A stretch of DNA of 64,000 bases from Ancylomarina sp. DW003 (GCF_029029505.1 NZ_JAKJSD010000014.1:47514-111513), one strand, 5' to 3'; positions 15,601-26,436 are shown, counted from the first letter of the stretch. Numbers and translations are program-made. Notes: a model not told the origin generated them from the sequence alone.

Positions 15601-18078
15601 ATGTATCATTCCAATAATAACACTTCTCATATAAATGATGATATATTCAGTCTTGAAAATGAATATAAAACAGATAAGCCTGATGTTCTGAAATGGTTTT
15701 ATTTATTCCTGAGTAAGTGGTATTGGTTTGTTATATTTATTTTTCTGGGTTTATCGGTGGCTTATTTTGTAAATAGGTATACGACTCCGGTTTATAAAGT
15801 AGATGCGACAGTTCTCATAAAAAGCGAAAATCAAACAAATATGCCGGAAGATTTGGCTATGATGAGTGGGTTTTCTACACCTGAGATGCAAAACTTTCAG
15901 AATCAAACAATTCTATTAAAAACGGAATCTCTGATTCTTAAGACGTTAGAGCAGCTTGATTTTAATGTGAGTTACTATTCAAAAGATAAGTTGAATACTA
16001 ATGAAAGTAATTCTTTAAAAATTATTCAGACTCTTAATCAAGCTTTCTTCTCAAAAGGAAAATACAGAGAAGAAGAATTGTATTTAAATAAGCCATTCCA
16101 GGTTATAATAGATAAAACTCATGTTCAACCCATTGGTCTTAAATTCTATCTCGAAAGAAAAAGTGATGGAAAACTACATATAGTTGCTAAAGGAGAGAAT
16201 ATTATTCTTCATGATTTCTTGAATAAACAAGATATTGGAAACTTATTATCTTTTGAAGTTGATGAACCTGTAGAAATAGGGAAGAGAATTGTTAGTGAGC
16301 ATTATTCATTCACGATTATTTCGGAGTACATCAATTTAGATGAAGAGTTAAGCAATAATGATATTTATTTCTTCATTCGTAATAATAGACGAATGGTTAA
16401 TGAGTTTAAAGATATAGAAGTTTCATTTGCTGCCCAGGGGGCATCTATTGCGAATATGTCAACAAAGGGAACTTGTCTCCAGAAAACGAAGGCGTTTTTA
16501 AATATGTTGATGGAGGTTTGGATTCAGAATAGTTTGGATCAGAAAAATCAAATTGCAAATAATACGATCTCATTTATTGACCAGCAATTATATGGTTTAG
16601 GTGACACCTTAGGGAGAATGGGAGCAAAACTTCAAAACTTTAGAACTTCTAATAAGGTTGTGGTGCCAACTGTTCAAGTAGAGGCAGCTTATATCAGATT
16701 ACAAGAGATAGATCTGGAAATTCTGGAATTACAAACGCAATCTTCATATTTAAGAAGGTTAAGAGGATATTTGAATAAGAGGGAAGATTACAATAAACTA
16801 ATTTCGCCTGCTTCTGTAGGTTTAGAACAAAGTGTTTTATCCGAGTATATCACTCAATTAGGAGAAGTGAGATCTGCTCTTTTTCAATATAAGGGAAAGG
16901 AAAAATTAAATAATCCATATTTAGAAAGGTTACAACGTCAGGAGTCAACAATACTTGCATCTCTCTATGAAAATATTAATTCTCAAGAAGACTATATAAA
17001 TCATCAAGAGGAAGAATTGAAGAAACAGAAAGCTAGAATTTCTCGTGAACAAAATTTATTACCACGCAAGGAACAGCAATATTTGAATATTCAACGAAAT
17101 TACGATCTGACCAATGATTTATATACTTTACTTCTAGAAAGAAGAGTGGAGGCACAAATTCAAAAAGCTTCAAATTTACCAGATAATGAGATAATTGAGC
17201 CTGCATATTTTGCTGCGATGTTACAGCCTAAAACTATGTTTGTCTATATCATATATTGTTTGTTAGGTTTTATGATTCCTGCAATATTTATGTTTTTAAA
17301 GGATCTTTTTAATAATAAGATACAAACACAAGAAGATCTGGAAAGAATTACTTCTTCTCCTATTATTGGGAATATTGCATTCAGTAAGAATGATAATGAA
17401 GTTTTGACACAAGAACAACCAAGTTCGCCAATTACGGAAGCTTTTAGGTCATTAAGAACTCGCTTAGACTACCTTAAAAATGGAAGTGATAAACAAACGA
17501 TATTAGTGACCTCATCTACATCAGGGGAGGGGAAGTCATTTTGCGCTGTTAATATTGCTGGTATTTTGGCTCTTGCAGGAAGAAAAACAATTATATTGGG
17601 GTTTGACCTAAGAAAACCCAAACTAAAGAAATACATAAATGTTCCTGAAGAAAAAGGAATCTCTACCTTTTTAATCGGTAAAAACACCCTTGAGGAAGTT
17701 ATTTCCCATACCGAATATGAAAATTTAGATTGTATTATTGCTGGTCCTATACCTCCAAATCCAGCTGAATTAGTAGATTCTAAAACAACAGCTACTTTAT
17801 TCGAAGAGCTAAAAAAACAATACGATTACATTGTAATAGATACAAGTCCTGTTGGAATGGTAACTGATGCTTTGCTATTAACACCTTTTGCAACAACAAA
17901 CATTTTTGTTGTTAGACACCAGTTCACTCACAAGTTATTTTTAGAACAGAATATAAAAATGCTGAAAGAGTCTAATATAAAAAATGTAAGTATTGTGATG
18001 AATGGTATAAAGTCCCAAAAATATGGGTATGTATATAAATATGGATATGGCTATAATTATAGTGAATCAAAAGTGTAG
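15601..18078 (+). CDS. wzc: Polysaccharide co-polymerase and tyrosine autokinase (Wzc type)
   Basis: An 825-residue fusion of membrane adaptor and bacterial tyrosine kinase. TM1 lies at about 38-55 and TM2 at about 545-566. Between them is a periplasmic Wzz domain with coiled coils (LQEIDLEILELQTQ; QEEELKKQKARISREQ). The cytosolic BY-kinase has Walker A TSGEGKS (about 640), Walker A' IILGFDLRKPKL and Walker B YIVIDTSPVG (about 742). The C-terminus is a tyrosine cluster (YGYVYKYGYGYNY), the usual autophosphorylation site. It controls chain length and export by phosphorylation cycles. No matching low-molecular-weight or PHP-type phosphatase gene is present in the locus. Confidence 0.95.
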   Translation: MYHSNNNTSHINDDIFSLENEYKTDKPDVLKWFYLFLSKWYWFVIFIFLGLSVAYFVNRYTTPVYKVDATVLIKSENQTNMPEDLAMMSGFSTPEMQNFQNQTILLKTESLILKTLEQLDFNVSYYSKDKLNTNESNSLKIIQTLNQAFFSKGKYREEELYLNKPFQVIIDKTHVQPIGLKFYLERKSDGKLHIVAKGENIILHDFLNKQDIGNLLSFEVDEPVEIGKRIVSEHYSFTIISEYINLDEELSNNDIYFFIRNNRRMVNEFKDIEVSFAAQGASIANMSTKGTCLQKTKAFLNMLMEVWIQNSLDQKNQIANNTISFIDQQLYGLGDTLGRMGAKLQNFRTSNKVVVPTVQVEAAYIRLQEIDLEILELQTQSSYLRRLRGYLNKREDYNKLISPASVGLEQSVLSEYITQLGEVRSALFQYKGKEKLNNPYLERLQRQESTILASLYENINSQEDYINHQEEELKKQKARISREQNLLPRKEQQYLNIQRNYDLTNDLYTLLLERRVEAQIQKASNLPDNEIIEPAYFAAMLQPKTMFVYIIYCLLGFMIPAIFMFLKDLFNNKIQTQEDLERITSSPIIGNIAFSKNDNEVLTQEQPSSPITEAFRSLRTRLDYLKNGSDKQTILVTSSTSGEGKSFCAVNIAGILALAGRKTIILGFDLRKPKLKKYINVPEEKGISTFLIGKNTLEEVISHTEYENLDCIIAGPIPPNPAELVDSKTTATLFEELKKQYDYIVIDTSPVGMVTDALLLTPFATTNIFVVRHQFTHKLFLEQNIKMLKESNIKNVSIVMNGIKSQKYGYVYKYGYGYNYSESKV

Positions 18079-18156
18079 CAATAATTAATAAAAGTATTTC
18101 TTCTCACAGAGTAAATTAATTCGTTTTTAATAATCACATCTAAATAATTCTGAATC

Positions 18157-19425
18157 ATGGATATAAATAATCGTAAGATTGCTGTTATAGGTCTTGGCTA
18201 TGTTGGCCTGCCTCTTGCTGTTGAGTTTGGAAAAAAATATATAACTGTTGGCTTTGATATAAATACAACTCGGATATCGGAACTAGAATCTGGCAATGAT
18301 AGAACGTTGGAAGTCAGCAAGGGAGATTTAGCAGCATCCGAATTACTTGTTTATACTAATGATGAAGAATTTCTTAAACAATTTGATGTATTTGTAGTAA
18401 CTGTTCCAACTCCAATTGATAAGAATAAACGTCCCGATTTAAGACCTTTGATTAAAGCTTCGGAAACAGTAGGAAAGGCTTTGAAAAAGGGAGATGTTGT
18501 TATTTATGAATCTACAGTTTATCCTGGAGCTACTGAAGAGGATTGTGTTCCTGTATTAGAAAAGCTTAGTGGGCTGAAGTATAATGAAGATTTCTTTTGC
18601 GGATATTCTCCAGAAAGAATAAACCCCGGAGATAAAGTGCATACTGTAACAAAGATTCAAAAGGTAACATCAGGTTCCACTCCAGAAGTTGCAGATTTTG
18701 TTGATCAATTATATTCTTCAATTATAACAGCAGGAACTTATAAAGCATCTTCTATTAAAGTGGCAGAAGCAGCAAAAGTGATTGAAAATTCCCAACGTGA
18801 TATTAATATAGCTTTTGTCAATGAATTGTCAGTTATTTTTAGTCGTATTGGAATCGATACTCACGAAGTTCTCGAGGCAGCTGGTACTAAATGGAATTTC
18901 TTGCCATTTAAGCCTGGATTAGTCGGAGGACATTGTATTGGAGTTGATCCATACTACTTAACACAAAAGGCTCAGGAGCTTGGATATAATCCCGAAATTA
19001 TGTTAGCTGGGCGTAGGCTGAATGATAGAATGCCTGTCTTTGTAGCTTCTATGGTGATAAAGGAAATGATTAAGAAAAAGCATCGAATTTCTGAATCGAA
19101 AATATTGGTTCTGGGATTAACTTTTAAGGAGAATTGTCCAGATGTTCGAAATTCAAAAGTTATAGCTCTCATTCATGAATTCAATGAATTTGGGTGTCAT
19201 GTTGATGTCTATGATCCTTGGGCAGATAAGAAAGAAGTAATGGATAAATATGGGATAGAATTACTCAGCAGAATTAATGGAGATAAATATGATTCTATTG
19301 TATTAGCAGTTGCCCACTCCGAATTTGAAGGTTTAGATTATGTGGCATTAAAAAATGGTGGAAGTGCTGTTATTTATGATATTAAAGGAGTTCTTCCAAA
19401 GGAAGTTGTTGATTGTAGATTGTAG
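18157..19425 (+). CDS. UDP-HexNAc 6-dehydrogenase (WecC/TviB-type nucleotide sugar dehydrogenase)
   Basis: A 422-residue enzyme. The N-terminal NAD-binding motif is [11 protein letters not shown], with VTVPTPID and the [11 protein letters not shown] segment. The catalytic cysteine is in [15 protein letters not shown] (about residue 258). The C-terminal UDP-binding domain has [17 protein letters not shown]. The sequence style ([22 protein letters not shown]) is closest to TviB/WbpO-like UDP-N-acetylhexosamine dehydrogenases, so the product is probably a UDP-HexNAc uronic acid. That gives the polymer a negative charge and a carboxylate that the AsnB-type enzyme could amidate. The TviB assignment is inferred, not certain. 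Confidence 0.9.
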   Translation: MDINNRKIAVIGLGYVGLPLAVEFGKKYITVGFDINTTRISELESGNDRTLEVSKGDLAASELLVYTNDEEFLKQFDVFVVTVPTPIDKNKRPDLRPLIKASETVGKALKKGDVVIYESTVYPGATEEDCVPVLEKLSGLKYNEDFFCGYSPERINPGDKVHTVTKIQKVTSGSTPEVADFVDQLYSSIITAGTYKASSIKVAEAAKVIENSQRDINIAFVNELSVIFSRIGIDTHEVLEAAGTKWNFLPFKPGLVGGHCIGVDPYYLTQKAQELGYNPEIMLAGRRLNDRMPVFVASMVIKEMIKKKHRISESKILVLGLTFKENCPDVRNSKVIALIHEFNEFGCHVDVYDPWADKKEVMDKYGIELLSRINGDKYDSIVLAVAHSEFEGLDYVALKNGGSAVIYDIKGVLPKEVVDCRL

Positions 19426-19524
19426 GATTGAGTTCAACTGCAATTACAAAGATGAATTTTGTTGAAGAGGTAAGGAAAACAACAATACTAGGTTAGATTA
19501 TAAAACTGTAATAAACTATTTTTT

Positions 19525-20421
19525 ATGAAAGGAATTATATTAGCCGGAGGCGCTGGTTCTCGTTTGTACCCTATTACACAAGGTATATCAAAACAGTTAC
19601 TACCCATATATGATAAGCCTATGATTTATTATCCTTTATCTGTGTTAATGTTGGCAGGTATTCGTGAAATATTGATAATAACAACGGAAGAGGATCAGCC
19701 GGCTTTTATTCGACTATTAGGTGATGGTTCTCAATGGGGAGTTTCTCTTTCATACAAAGTACAGTTTACACCAGATGGTATTGCTAAGGCCTTTCTTATT
19801 GGGAAAGAGTTTATTGGTGAAGATGATGTCTGTTTAATTCTTGGAGACAATATTTTTTATGGTGATGGGTTGACTCCATTATTGAAAGATGCTCTAATTA
19901 CAGTTTCTTTTGAAAAAAAAGCTTGTTTATTGGGTTACTACGTGAGTGATCCGGAACGCTATGGTGTTGCAGAATTTAATAAGGATGGAGAAGTTGTTAG
20001 TATTGAGGAAAAACCAGAAAATCCTAAGTCGAATTATGCAGTTGTTGGCTTATACTTTTATCCCAATGATGTAATCCAAAAATCTGAGAATATAAAACCT
20101 TCCGAGAGAGGAGAATTGGAAATTACATGCTTAAATCAGGTTTACTTGAAAGAAAAAAGATTGAAGTTAAATAGAATGGGACGTGGATTTGCATGGTTAG
20201 ATACAGGGACTCACGAATCACTGCTTGAAGCAGGTAGCTTTATTCAAACGATAGAAGCTCGACAAGGTCTTAAAGTAGCATGTTTAGAAGAGATTGCATA
20301 CAAGAAACATTGGATAACGATAGAGACTTTGAATGAAGCAATAGCTCGTTACGACGGTAATGTATATGGGAATTATTTGAAACAAATTGAGAAAGATATA
20401 AGCTATAACTATTTACTCTAA
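19525..20421 (+). CDS. rfbA: Glucose-1-phosphate thymidylyltransferase
   Basis: A 298-residue nucleotidyltransferase with the full RmlA signature: [36 protein letters not shown], then GDNIFYG and a [15 protein letters not shown] segment. It makes dTDP-glucose from dTTP and glucose-1-phosphate, the entry to dTDP-rhamnose and dTDP-amino or fucosamine sugars. None of the usual partners (rmlB, rmlC, rmlD) is in this locus, so they must be elsewhere or the product feeds another route such as the DegT aminotransferase downstream. Confidence 0.95.
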   Translation: MKGIILAGGAGSRLYPITQGISKQLLPIYDKPMIYYPLSVLMLAGIREILIITTEEDQPAFIRLLGDGSQWGVSLSYKVQFTPDGIAKAFLIGKEFIGEDDVCLILGDNIFYGDGLTPLLKDALITVSFEKKACLLGYYVSDPERYGVAEFNKDGEVVSIEEKPENPKSNYAVVGLYFYPNDVIQKSENIKPSERGELEITCLNQVYLKEKRLKLNRMGRGFAWLDTGTHESLLEAGSFIQTIEARQGLKVACLEEIAYKKHWITIETLNEAIARYDGNVYGNYLKQIEKDISYNYLL

Positions 20422-20544
20422 ATGAAAACGATATCAGTAAGTCATTATTTTATAATTAAAGGGCAGGGGTATTTTCCATTATGTATCAGTTGGATAATGT
20501 GAATTGAAACCTAATTGGAATAATAAATAGCTATAGAAATTTAA

Positions 20545-22044
20545 ATGAGTTCAGACGCAAGGAAGTTTTTAAAAGGAGTTACATCTGGTTACCTTGTTAT
20601 GATCGTTAGTTTACTAGTGAATCTATGGCTTATTCCATTTGTCTTGAAATTTTTAACAAGACCTGAATATGGAATTTTTGCTATAGCTACTGACTTATTG
20701 GCTTGGCTTTCTTTAGCAAACCTAGGAATTAGTGCTGCATTTAATTCAAAAGGAGCTCATTTACTAGGTTCTAAAGATATTAAAGAACTAAATGTAGTCG
20801 CGAGTACAACCTTCTTTACACAATTACTAAGTGCAACAGTCATATTAATAGTAGGTGTATTTGTTACAATAAACCCAGAATTACTTTTTGGTAGTGACGT
20901 AAATGCAGATAATATAGAACTAGTTGTTGTTTTACTCGTAAGTGGTTACACTTTAAGTTTCATTTTTCAACCAATGAATTCGATGCTAATTGCCAGCAAA
21001 CAAATTCATATTGATAATTACCTCAAGTTTGGCTTGCTGATTATTAAAACAAGTTTGACTGTAATTCTATTAATGAATGGTTTTAAACTTTTATCACTTG
21101 CAATAAGCAGTTTTGTGGCAACTATTATCATTACAGTAGTAACCTGGATTAGAGTTAAGAAATCATTGCCTGAGGTTAAGATAAGATTGAATTTATGGAA
21201 GTATGATCGTTTTACATTTTTATTGAAAAAAGGAGTTTGGTTTAGTCTTGGAGGAATAGCAGGTATTCTGATTCTAAGAATGGATTCTTTTCTAATCGGT
21301 AAATACATCTCATTATCTACAGTAGCGAGTTATGTAATAACAATAAAATTGTATCAAATAGCAGACACTTTTCATCAACAATTTTTTAATACAACTCGAC
21401 CATTTTTTGCTCAGATGTTTGGACGAAAGGATATGAAATCTCTTTCGAAGATGTATAATATTACTTTCTATTCGTCATTTGCAGCAGCTTTTGGGATTGG
21501 TATTTGTATTTATTTACTAAATAAATGGTTTGTTAATTTATGGGTAGGTCCTGATTTTTATCTTGGTGATACTATAAATATGTTGTTATGCCTTAATTTC
21601 ATACTCCAGGCATCGGTACTTCCAAATAGAATTATTCTTGCGACAACTTTCTTTAAAATTGTGTCACATAATATCATACGATTTGTAGAGGGGGTAATAA
21701 AATTATTGGCAAGTATTGCATTATTATACTATTGGGGTATTGAAGGGATAATTTTTGCCGGTCTAATAAGTTCTCTTGTTTTCTCGAATATTGTCTTAAA
21801 TATTTTTACAGGACAATTTTTTAAAGAAATGGCTTGGGCTAAATTGGCTCTAATTTTATTTATGTTGATTATTCCACTCATAATTAATTTTGTCACTGAC
21901 AATCAACTAAAATTGGCTTTGTTCGCCTTTTTAATAGCTACCGTATTTGTATTTGTTTGGAGAAAAATAAAAAAACAGGATATAAATTATTCATCGATCG
22001 ATTTGAAGTTTGTAAACCTTATAAAAAATATTTTACCTAAATGA
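20545..22044 (+). CDS. Polysaccharide flippase (Wzx-like, MATE/MOP superfamily), first copy
   Basis: A 499-residue integral membrane protein with about 12-14 hydrophobic helices. The N-terminus FLKGVTSGYLVMIVSLLVNLWLIP and the RPEYGIFAIATDLLAWLSLANLG segment are typical of MOP-family polysaccharide transporters. It would flip undecaprenyl-linked repeat units across the inner membrane. A second, different flippase gene starts 29 bases after its stop. A lysine-rich cytosolic tail ends the protein. Confidence 0.85.
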   Translation: MSSDARKFLKGVTSGYLVMIVSLLVNLWLIPFVLKFLTRPEYGIFAIATDLLAWLSLANLGISAAFNSKGAHLLGSKDIKELNVVASTTFFTQLLSATVILIVGVFVTINPELLFGSDVNADNIELVVVLLVSGYTLSFIFQPMNSMLIASKQIHIDNYLKFGLLIIKTSLTVILLMNGFKLLSLAISSFVATIIITVVTWIRVKKSLPEVKIRLNLWKYDRFTFLLKKGVWFSLGGIAGILILRMDSFLIGKYISLSTVASYVITIKLYQIADTFHQQFFNTTRPFFAQMFGRKDMKSLSKMYNITFYSSFAAAFGIGICIYLLNKWFVNLWVGPDFYLGDTINMLLCLNFILQASVLPNRIILATTFFKIVSHNIIRFVEGVIKLLASIALLYYWGIEGIIFAGLISSLVFSNIVLNIFTGQFFKEMAWAKLALILFMLIIPLIINFVTDNQLKLALFAFLIATVFVFVWRKIKKQDINYSSIDLKFVNLIKNILPK

Positions 22045-22072
22045 TTGTTATTTTTCAATGAAATAGAAAGTA

Positions 22073-23530
22073 ATGGGAAGTTTAAAAGACAAAACTTTGA
22101 ATGGATTTTTTTGGAGCTTCTTCGATAATTTTGGAAAGCAATCAATATCTTTCGTTATTGGAATAATTCTAGCTAGGTTATTAGACCCTTCAGTTTATGG
22201 AATATTAGGGATGATCGTAATTTTTATGGCTATTTCCAATGTTTTTATAAGTTCAGGATTTGGTACAGCATTAATTAGAAAAACAGACCTAAAGGATGCG
22301 GATTGTAACACCACTTTTATTTTTAATTTGGGAGTCTCATTATTTTTTTACTGTATACTATTCTTTACATCTCCTTTTATTGCTTCTTTTTTTGAAGAAC
22401 CTAGTTTGAAGCTGATCATACGAGTATTGGGAATAGGGCTTTTGATTAATGCAGCTTCTATCGTTCAACATTCGTTAATGACGAAGCGGATAGATTTCAA
22501 AACACAAAGTAAGATATCAATAACGAGAACAGTTTTTAGTGGAACAGTTGGTATAGTAATGGCATATAGAGGCTTTGGTATTTGGAGTCTTGTAGCTCAA
22601 CAGTTAGTTGGCGGATTTTTAGGAACCACTCTATTGTGGTATTACAATACATGGAAACCGAAGTGGGAGTTTTCAGTACAAAGCTTTAAAGAGCTGTTTG
22701 GCTTTGGTTCTAAATTATTGGCTTCAGCTCTAATCGATACAACTTTCAATAACCTATATTATTTGGTAATTGGGAAGTATTTTGCAGCAGCTCAGTTAGG
22801 TTATTACACGCGTGCACAAGGTTATTCAAATTTATTTTCGAGCAATTTAACAGGAATAATTGAACGAGTTAGTTATCCAGTGCTTTCGTCTATTCAGGAT
22901 AATCCGGATGCTTTGACAAGGGGATATAAAAAAATACTAAAATCATCAATATTAATTTCATTTGTTGCAATGATGGGCTTAGCGGCTTGTTCTGAATCTC
23001 TCGTTATAATCCTGATTGGAGAAAAATGGGCACCATGTATTCCTTATCTACAATTACTCTGTTTTTCTCAAATGTTATATCCTCTTCATGCAATTAACCT
23101 AAATATTTTAAAGGTAAAAGGGAGGTCTGATCTTTTTTTAAGATTGGAGATTATTAAAAAATGCATTTCTATACCAGTAATAATAATTGGAATTTATTTT
23201 GGTATAAAAGCTATGTTAATAGCAATGATTTTTAACGGATGTATTGCCTACATATTGAATAGTTATTATACCGGACGTCTAATTGAGTATTCAACATTTC
23301 AGCAACTTAAAGACATCACACCATCATTTTTAGTTGGTATTGCAACTTGTTTAGCCATGTGGTCTGTAGAATTATTAATGTTGTCAGTTATGCAACAATT
23401 CTTAGTTCAGTTGATTGTGGGGGGACTTTTACTAATTTTTATTTTAGAGATTTTAAAACTCAATGAATACATGGAGATTAAATCAATCTTTCATAAATAC
23501 TTTCGAAAAGTCAATTTTAAGGGGTTTTAA
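22073..23530 (+). CDS. Polysaccharide flippase (WzxC-like), second copy
   Basis: A 485-residue membrane protein of the Polysacc_synt/WzxC type: GFFWSFFDNFGKQSISFVIG start, ARLLDPSVYGILGMI, and an AQLGYYTRAQGYSNL segment in the middle that is a hallmark of this subgroup. It differs clearly from the preceding flippase and is more like colanic-acid-type WzxC exporters. One of the two may translocate a different unit, or one may be degenerate, but both frames are full length. The gene is followed by a 405-base gap before the next block. Confidence 0.88.
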   Translation: MGSLKDKTLNGFFWSFFDNFGKQSISFVIGIILARLLDPSVYGILGMIVIFMAISNVFISSGFGTALIRKTDLKDADCNTTFIFNLGVSLFFYCILFFTSPFIASFFEEPSLKLIIRVLGIGLLINAASIVQHSLMTKRIDFKTQSKISITRTVFSGTVGIVMAYRGFGIWSLVAQQLVGGFLGTTLLWYYNTWKPKWEFSVQSFKELFGFGSKLLASALIDTTFNNLYYLVIGKYFAAAQLGYYTRAQGYSNLFSSNLTGIIERVSYPVLSSIQDNPDALTRGYKKILKSSILISFVAMMGLAACSESLVIILIGEKWAPCIPYLQLLCFSQMLYPLHAINLNILKVKGRSDLFLRLEIIKKCISIPVIIIGIYFGIKAMLIAMIFNGCIAYILNSYYTGRLIEYSTFQQLKDITPSFLVGIATCLAMWSVELLMLSVMQQFLVQLIVGGLLLIFILEILKLNEYMEIKSIFHKYFRKVNFKGF

Positions 23531-23935
23531 GCTGAAGGTTGCACTGATTCATTTTTAAGTAGACATAACATGTCCGATTTTTTACTGTAAGAACTATTGG
23601 GACGCTAAGTCTTTTATGAGGAGTAGTGTGAAGCAGCTCTAAAGAAGAGTTTATAAAATTATTATTTTCTAAAATTGAAAAATATTTAAAGCTCAATTCT
23701 AACTTCATACGTACCAATAAAAAAAGCTTAATGGCTTACTTTGAGTTTTGATTAACCACCTTGAGCATTTTAGATTAAGCAACGAATTAATAATCTTCTT
23801 TATTTTAATAAATGCTCTAGTCTAACAAACCCATTTAGATTATTGATTTATATGCGCTTTCACTTATGCAACAAAATTAGTTCTGTTGCTATTCTATGAT
23901 TTAGTATTACTCATTAAACATGAAATTTATCTTCA
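23531..23935. other. 405-base intergenic stretch inside the capsule locus
   Basis: I see no coding frame and no clear hairpin terminator. It separates the export/flippase half from the sugar-modification and glycosyltransferase half, so a secondary promoter is plausible, but I could not identify one. Confidence 0.4.
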
Positions 23936-25117
23936 ATGGATACTTCGAAATTGAATAAATCGTATGAACAAAATGGCAAAAATTTAGCTATTAAAGGACT
24001 CATGGAAAAAATGGTTAATGTCACTTCACCAGTACTTCCTCCTCTAGAGGAATTTATCCCAATGTTGGAGGATATCTGGGAAAGCAAGTGGCTTACGAAT
24101 AATGGAAAATATCACAGAGAATTTGAAGATGCTTTGGCTAGATATCTTGGTGTGCCGCATATTTCGATATTTTCCAATGGGACATTGGCTCTTATAACAG
24201 CTTTACAATGTTTCAAAATAACAGGGGAAGTTATCACTACACCATACAGTTTTGTCGCTTCTTCTCATGCTTTACATTGGAATGGAATTGCTCCTGTTTT
24301 TGCAGACATAGACCCTGTTTCATTAAACTTAGATCCTCAAAAAATAGAAGCTGCTATTACATCTAGAACTACAGCTATTATGCCAGTACATGTGTATGGA
24401 AATCCATGTGATGTACAGGCGATTCAAGATATTGCAGATACTTATGGTTTGAAAGTAATTTATGATGCGGCTCATGCCTTCAATGTCGATATTAACGGAC
24501 ATTCCGTATTGAATTATGGAGACGTGTCTATATTAAGTTTTCATGCTACAAAGGTATTTAACACGATTGAGGGGGGAGCGATTATCTGTAGAGATGAAGC
24601 AACTAAAAAACGCATTGATTATTTGAAAAATTTCGGATTTGCAGGTGAAACAAAAGTTATTGCGCCTGGAATTAATGCAAAAATGAATGAGTTGCAAGCA
24701 GCTTATGGATTACTACAATTAAAAAGAATAGATGAAGCAATAAATCAAAGAAAAAACATTACGGATTTATATCGAGACTTACTAAAGGATGTTAAGGGAA
24801 TTAGTTTCTTAAATGATATGAAAGGTGTAAAGCACAACTATTCCTATTTCCCAATATTCGTTGATGAGTCAGAATATGGTACATCGCGAGATGATTTATA
24901 TGAGGAATTACAAAAGCATAATATTTATGGTCGTAGATATTTTTACCCATTAATATCACAGTTCCCTACATATAACAAACTTCTTTCTGCATCTGCGGAG
25001 AACTTACCTGTTGCTGAAGCGATAGCTTTGCAGGTAATTTGTTTACCAATCTTTCCTGACTTATCCGAAGCTAAAATAAGAGAAATAGCTGTAATTATAG
25101 ATCAATATGGTTCATGA
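23936..25117 (+). CDS. DegT/DnrJ/EryC1/StrS-family sugar aminotransferase
   Basis: A 393-residue PLP enzyme. The cofactor lysine is K206 in SFHATKVFNTIEGGAI; the aspartate pocket is IYDAAHAF, and the N-terminal SNGTLAL motif binds the phosphate. These enzymes transfer an amino group to a keto sugar nucleotide, here probably the product of the PglF/CapD-like dehydratase at the end of the locus. The N-terminus is about 25 residues longer than usual; the internal ATG codons at 24002 or 24011 (MVNVTSPVLPPLEEF) give the canonical start and may be the true one. It overlaps the ATP-grasp gene by 11 bases. Confidence 0.92.
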   Translation: MDTSKLNKSYEQNGKNLAIKGLMEKMVNVTSPVLPPLEEFIPMLEDIWESKWLTNNGKYHREFEDALARYLGVPHISIFSNGTLALITALQCFKITGEVITTPYSFVASSHALHWNGIAPVFADIDPVSLNLDPQKIEAAITSRTTAIMPVHVYGNPCDVQAIQDIADTYGLKVIYDAAHAFNVDINGHSVLNYGDVSILSFHATKVFNTIEGGAIICRDEATKKRIDYLKNFGFAGETKVIAPGINAKMNELQAAYGLLQLKRIDEAINQRKNITDLYRDLLKDVKGISFLNDMKGVKHNYSYFPIFVDESEYGTSRDDLYEELQKHNIYGRRYFYPLISQFPTYNKLLSASAENLPVAEAIALQVICLPIFPDLSEAKIREIAVIIDQYGS

Positions 25118-26321
25118 GCTTGTTGTGAAGAAAAGAATCTTAATGCTAGGGGGATCTTATTTTCAGATACCTGCAATTAAATATGCCAGAGATGCTGGAT
25201 ATTATGTTATTACTTGTGATTATTTACCAGATAATCCAGGGCATATGCATGCGAATGAATGGCATAACTTAAGCACGACAGATTTAGATGGAGTTCTGGA
25301 TTTAGCAAAAAGAGTGAATATAAATGGTATCGTAGCTTATGCTTCCGATCCGGCAGCACCCACAGCTGCTTATGTATCAGAGCAACTTAATTTGTCAGGT
25401 AATTCTTATGAAAGTGTTAAGGTGCTTACAGAGAAAGATCTATATAGAGATTTTCTGAGGAGTAATGATTTTAATACACCATTATCAAAGGGGTATGATA
25501 ATTACGAGAAATTACTGGCAGATATAGGTAGGTTTGATTTTCCATTAATGGTTAAACCTGTTGATTCATCTGGAAGTAAAGGGGTGATGAGAGTCAAGGA
25601 AATTATCGATTTAAAAAATGCTTTTGAATATGCATTGACATATTCTCGCTCTAAGAGAATCGTTGTAGAAGAGTTTATTGAGAAAAAAGGAGCTCAAATT
25701 GGTGGAGACGGATTTGTTGTGAATGGAGAGCTGATATTCCTATGTCTGGGAGATCAGTTGAATGATTTGAATTGTAATCCATTTGTACCTATTGGAATGG
25801 TTTTTCCATCTTCGGCAGATCCTATAAAGAAAACGAAAATACATAAGGAAATACAACGAGCTTTATCTCTTTTGGATTTTAAACAAGGAGCAATCAATAT
25901 TGAAGTGATGTTTGATTCTCAGGATAATATTTATTTAATGGAGCTTGGCCCTAGAAGTGGTGGAAATTGTATTCCGGAAGTAATTAGATATGCAACATGT
26001 TTTGATATAATTAAATCAAGCGTTGAAGTTGCATTGGGGAATCAAATTAAGAATCATGATTGTACTAAATTGAATTTATATCATTCATATTATGCTATTC
26101 ATAGTGATAAGAATGGGATATTGGAAAAAATAGAAATAGCAGAATTTTTGAATAAGAATATTATTGAAAAACATGTGTTTAAATCGGCTGGTGATGAGGT
26201 TAAAGTATTTAATGGTTCCGATGCAACTTTGGGAATTCTAATATTAAAATATGCTTCACTTGAAGAAATGATTCAAATATCATCCAATATGAGTGAATAT
26301 GTGAATGTGGAATTAGTATAA
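25107..26321 (+). CDS. ATP-grasp domain protein, probable carboxylate-amine ligase
   Basis: A 404-residue protein with a pre-ATP-grasp Rossmann-like domain (RILMLGGSYFQIPAIKYA) and an ATP-grasp fold: FPLMVKPVDSSGSKGV (phosphate-binding loop), VVEEFIEKKGAQIGGD and the metal-binding end segment YLMELGPRSGGNCIPE. ATP-grasp ligases join a carboxylate to an amine via an acyl phosphate. Translational overlap with the DegT aminotransferase suggests that it acylates the amino sugar, perhaps with an amino acid, or acts on its carboxylate. It is not a housekeeping PurK/PurT-type enzyme by context. Substrates are unknown. Confidence 0.82.
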   Translation: MVHELVVKKRILMLGGSYFQIPAIKYARDAGYYVITCDYLPDNPGHMHANEWHNLSTTDLDGVLDLAKRVNINGIVAYASDPAAPTAAYVSEQLNLSGNSYESVKVLTEKDLYRDFLRSNDFNTPLSKGYDNYEKLLADIGRFDFPLMVKPVDSSGSKGVMRVKEIIDLKNAFEYALTYSRSKRIVVEEFIEKKGAQIGGDGFVVNGELIFLCLGDQLNDLNCNPFVPIGMVFPSSADPIKKTKIHKEIQRALSLLDFKQGAINIEVMFDSQDNIYLMELGPRSGGNCIPEVIRYATCFDIIKSSVEVALGNQIKNHDCTKLNLYHSYYAIHSDKNGILEKIEIAEFLNKNIIEKHVFKSAGDEVKVFNGSDATLGILILKYASLEEMIQISSNMSEYVNVELV

Positions 26322-26436
26322 GTTGCTTGCCTCTATGTGTTTCGATAAAGTGTATCTGTTTGTGGCGAACAAAAGTATACTCTATTCACTTATAAAATTA
26401 CCTCTATATCAAATATGAAAATACAAGTGCGATAAA

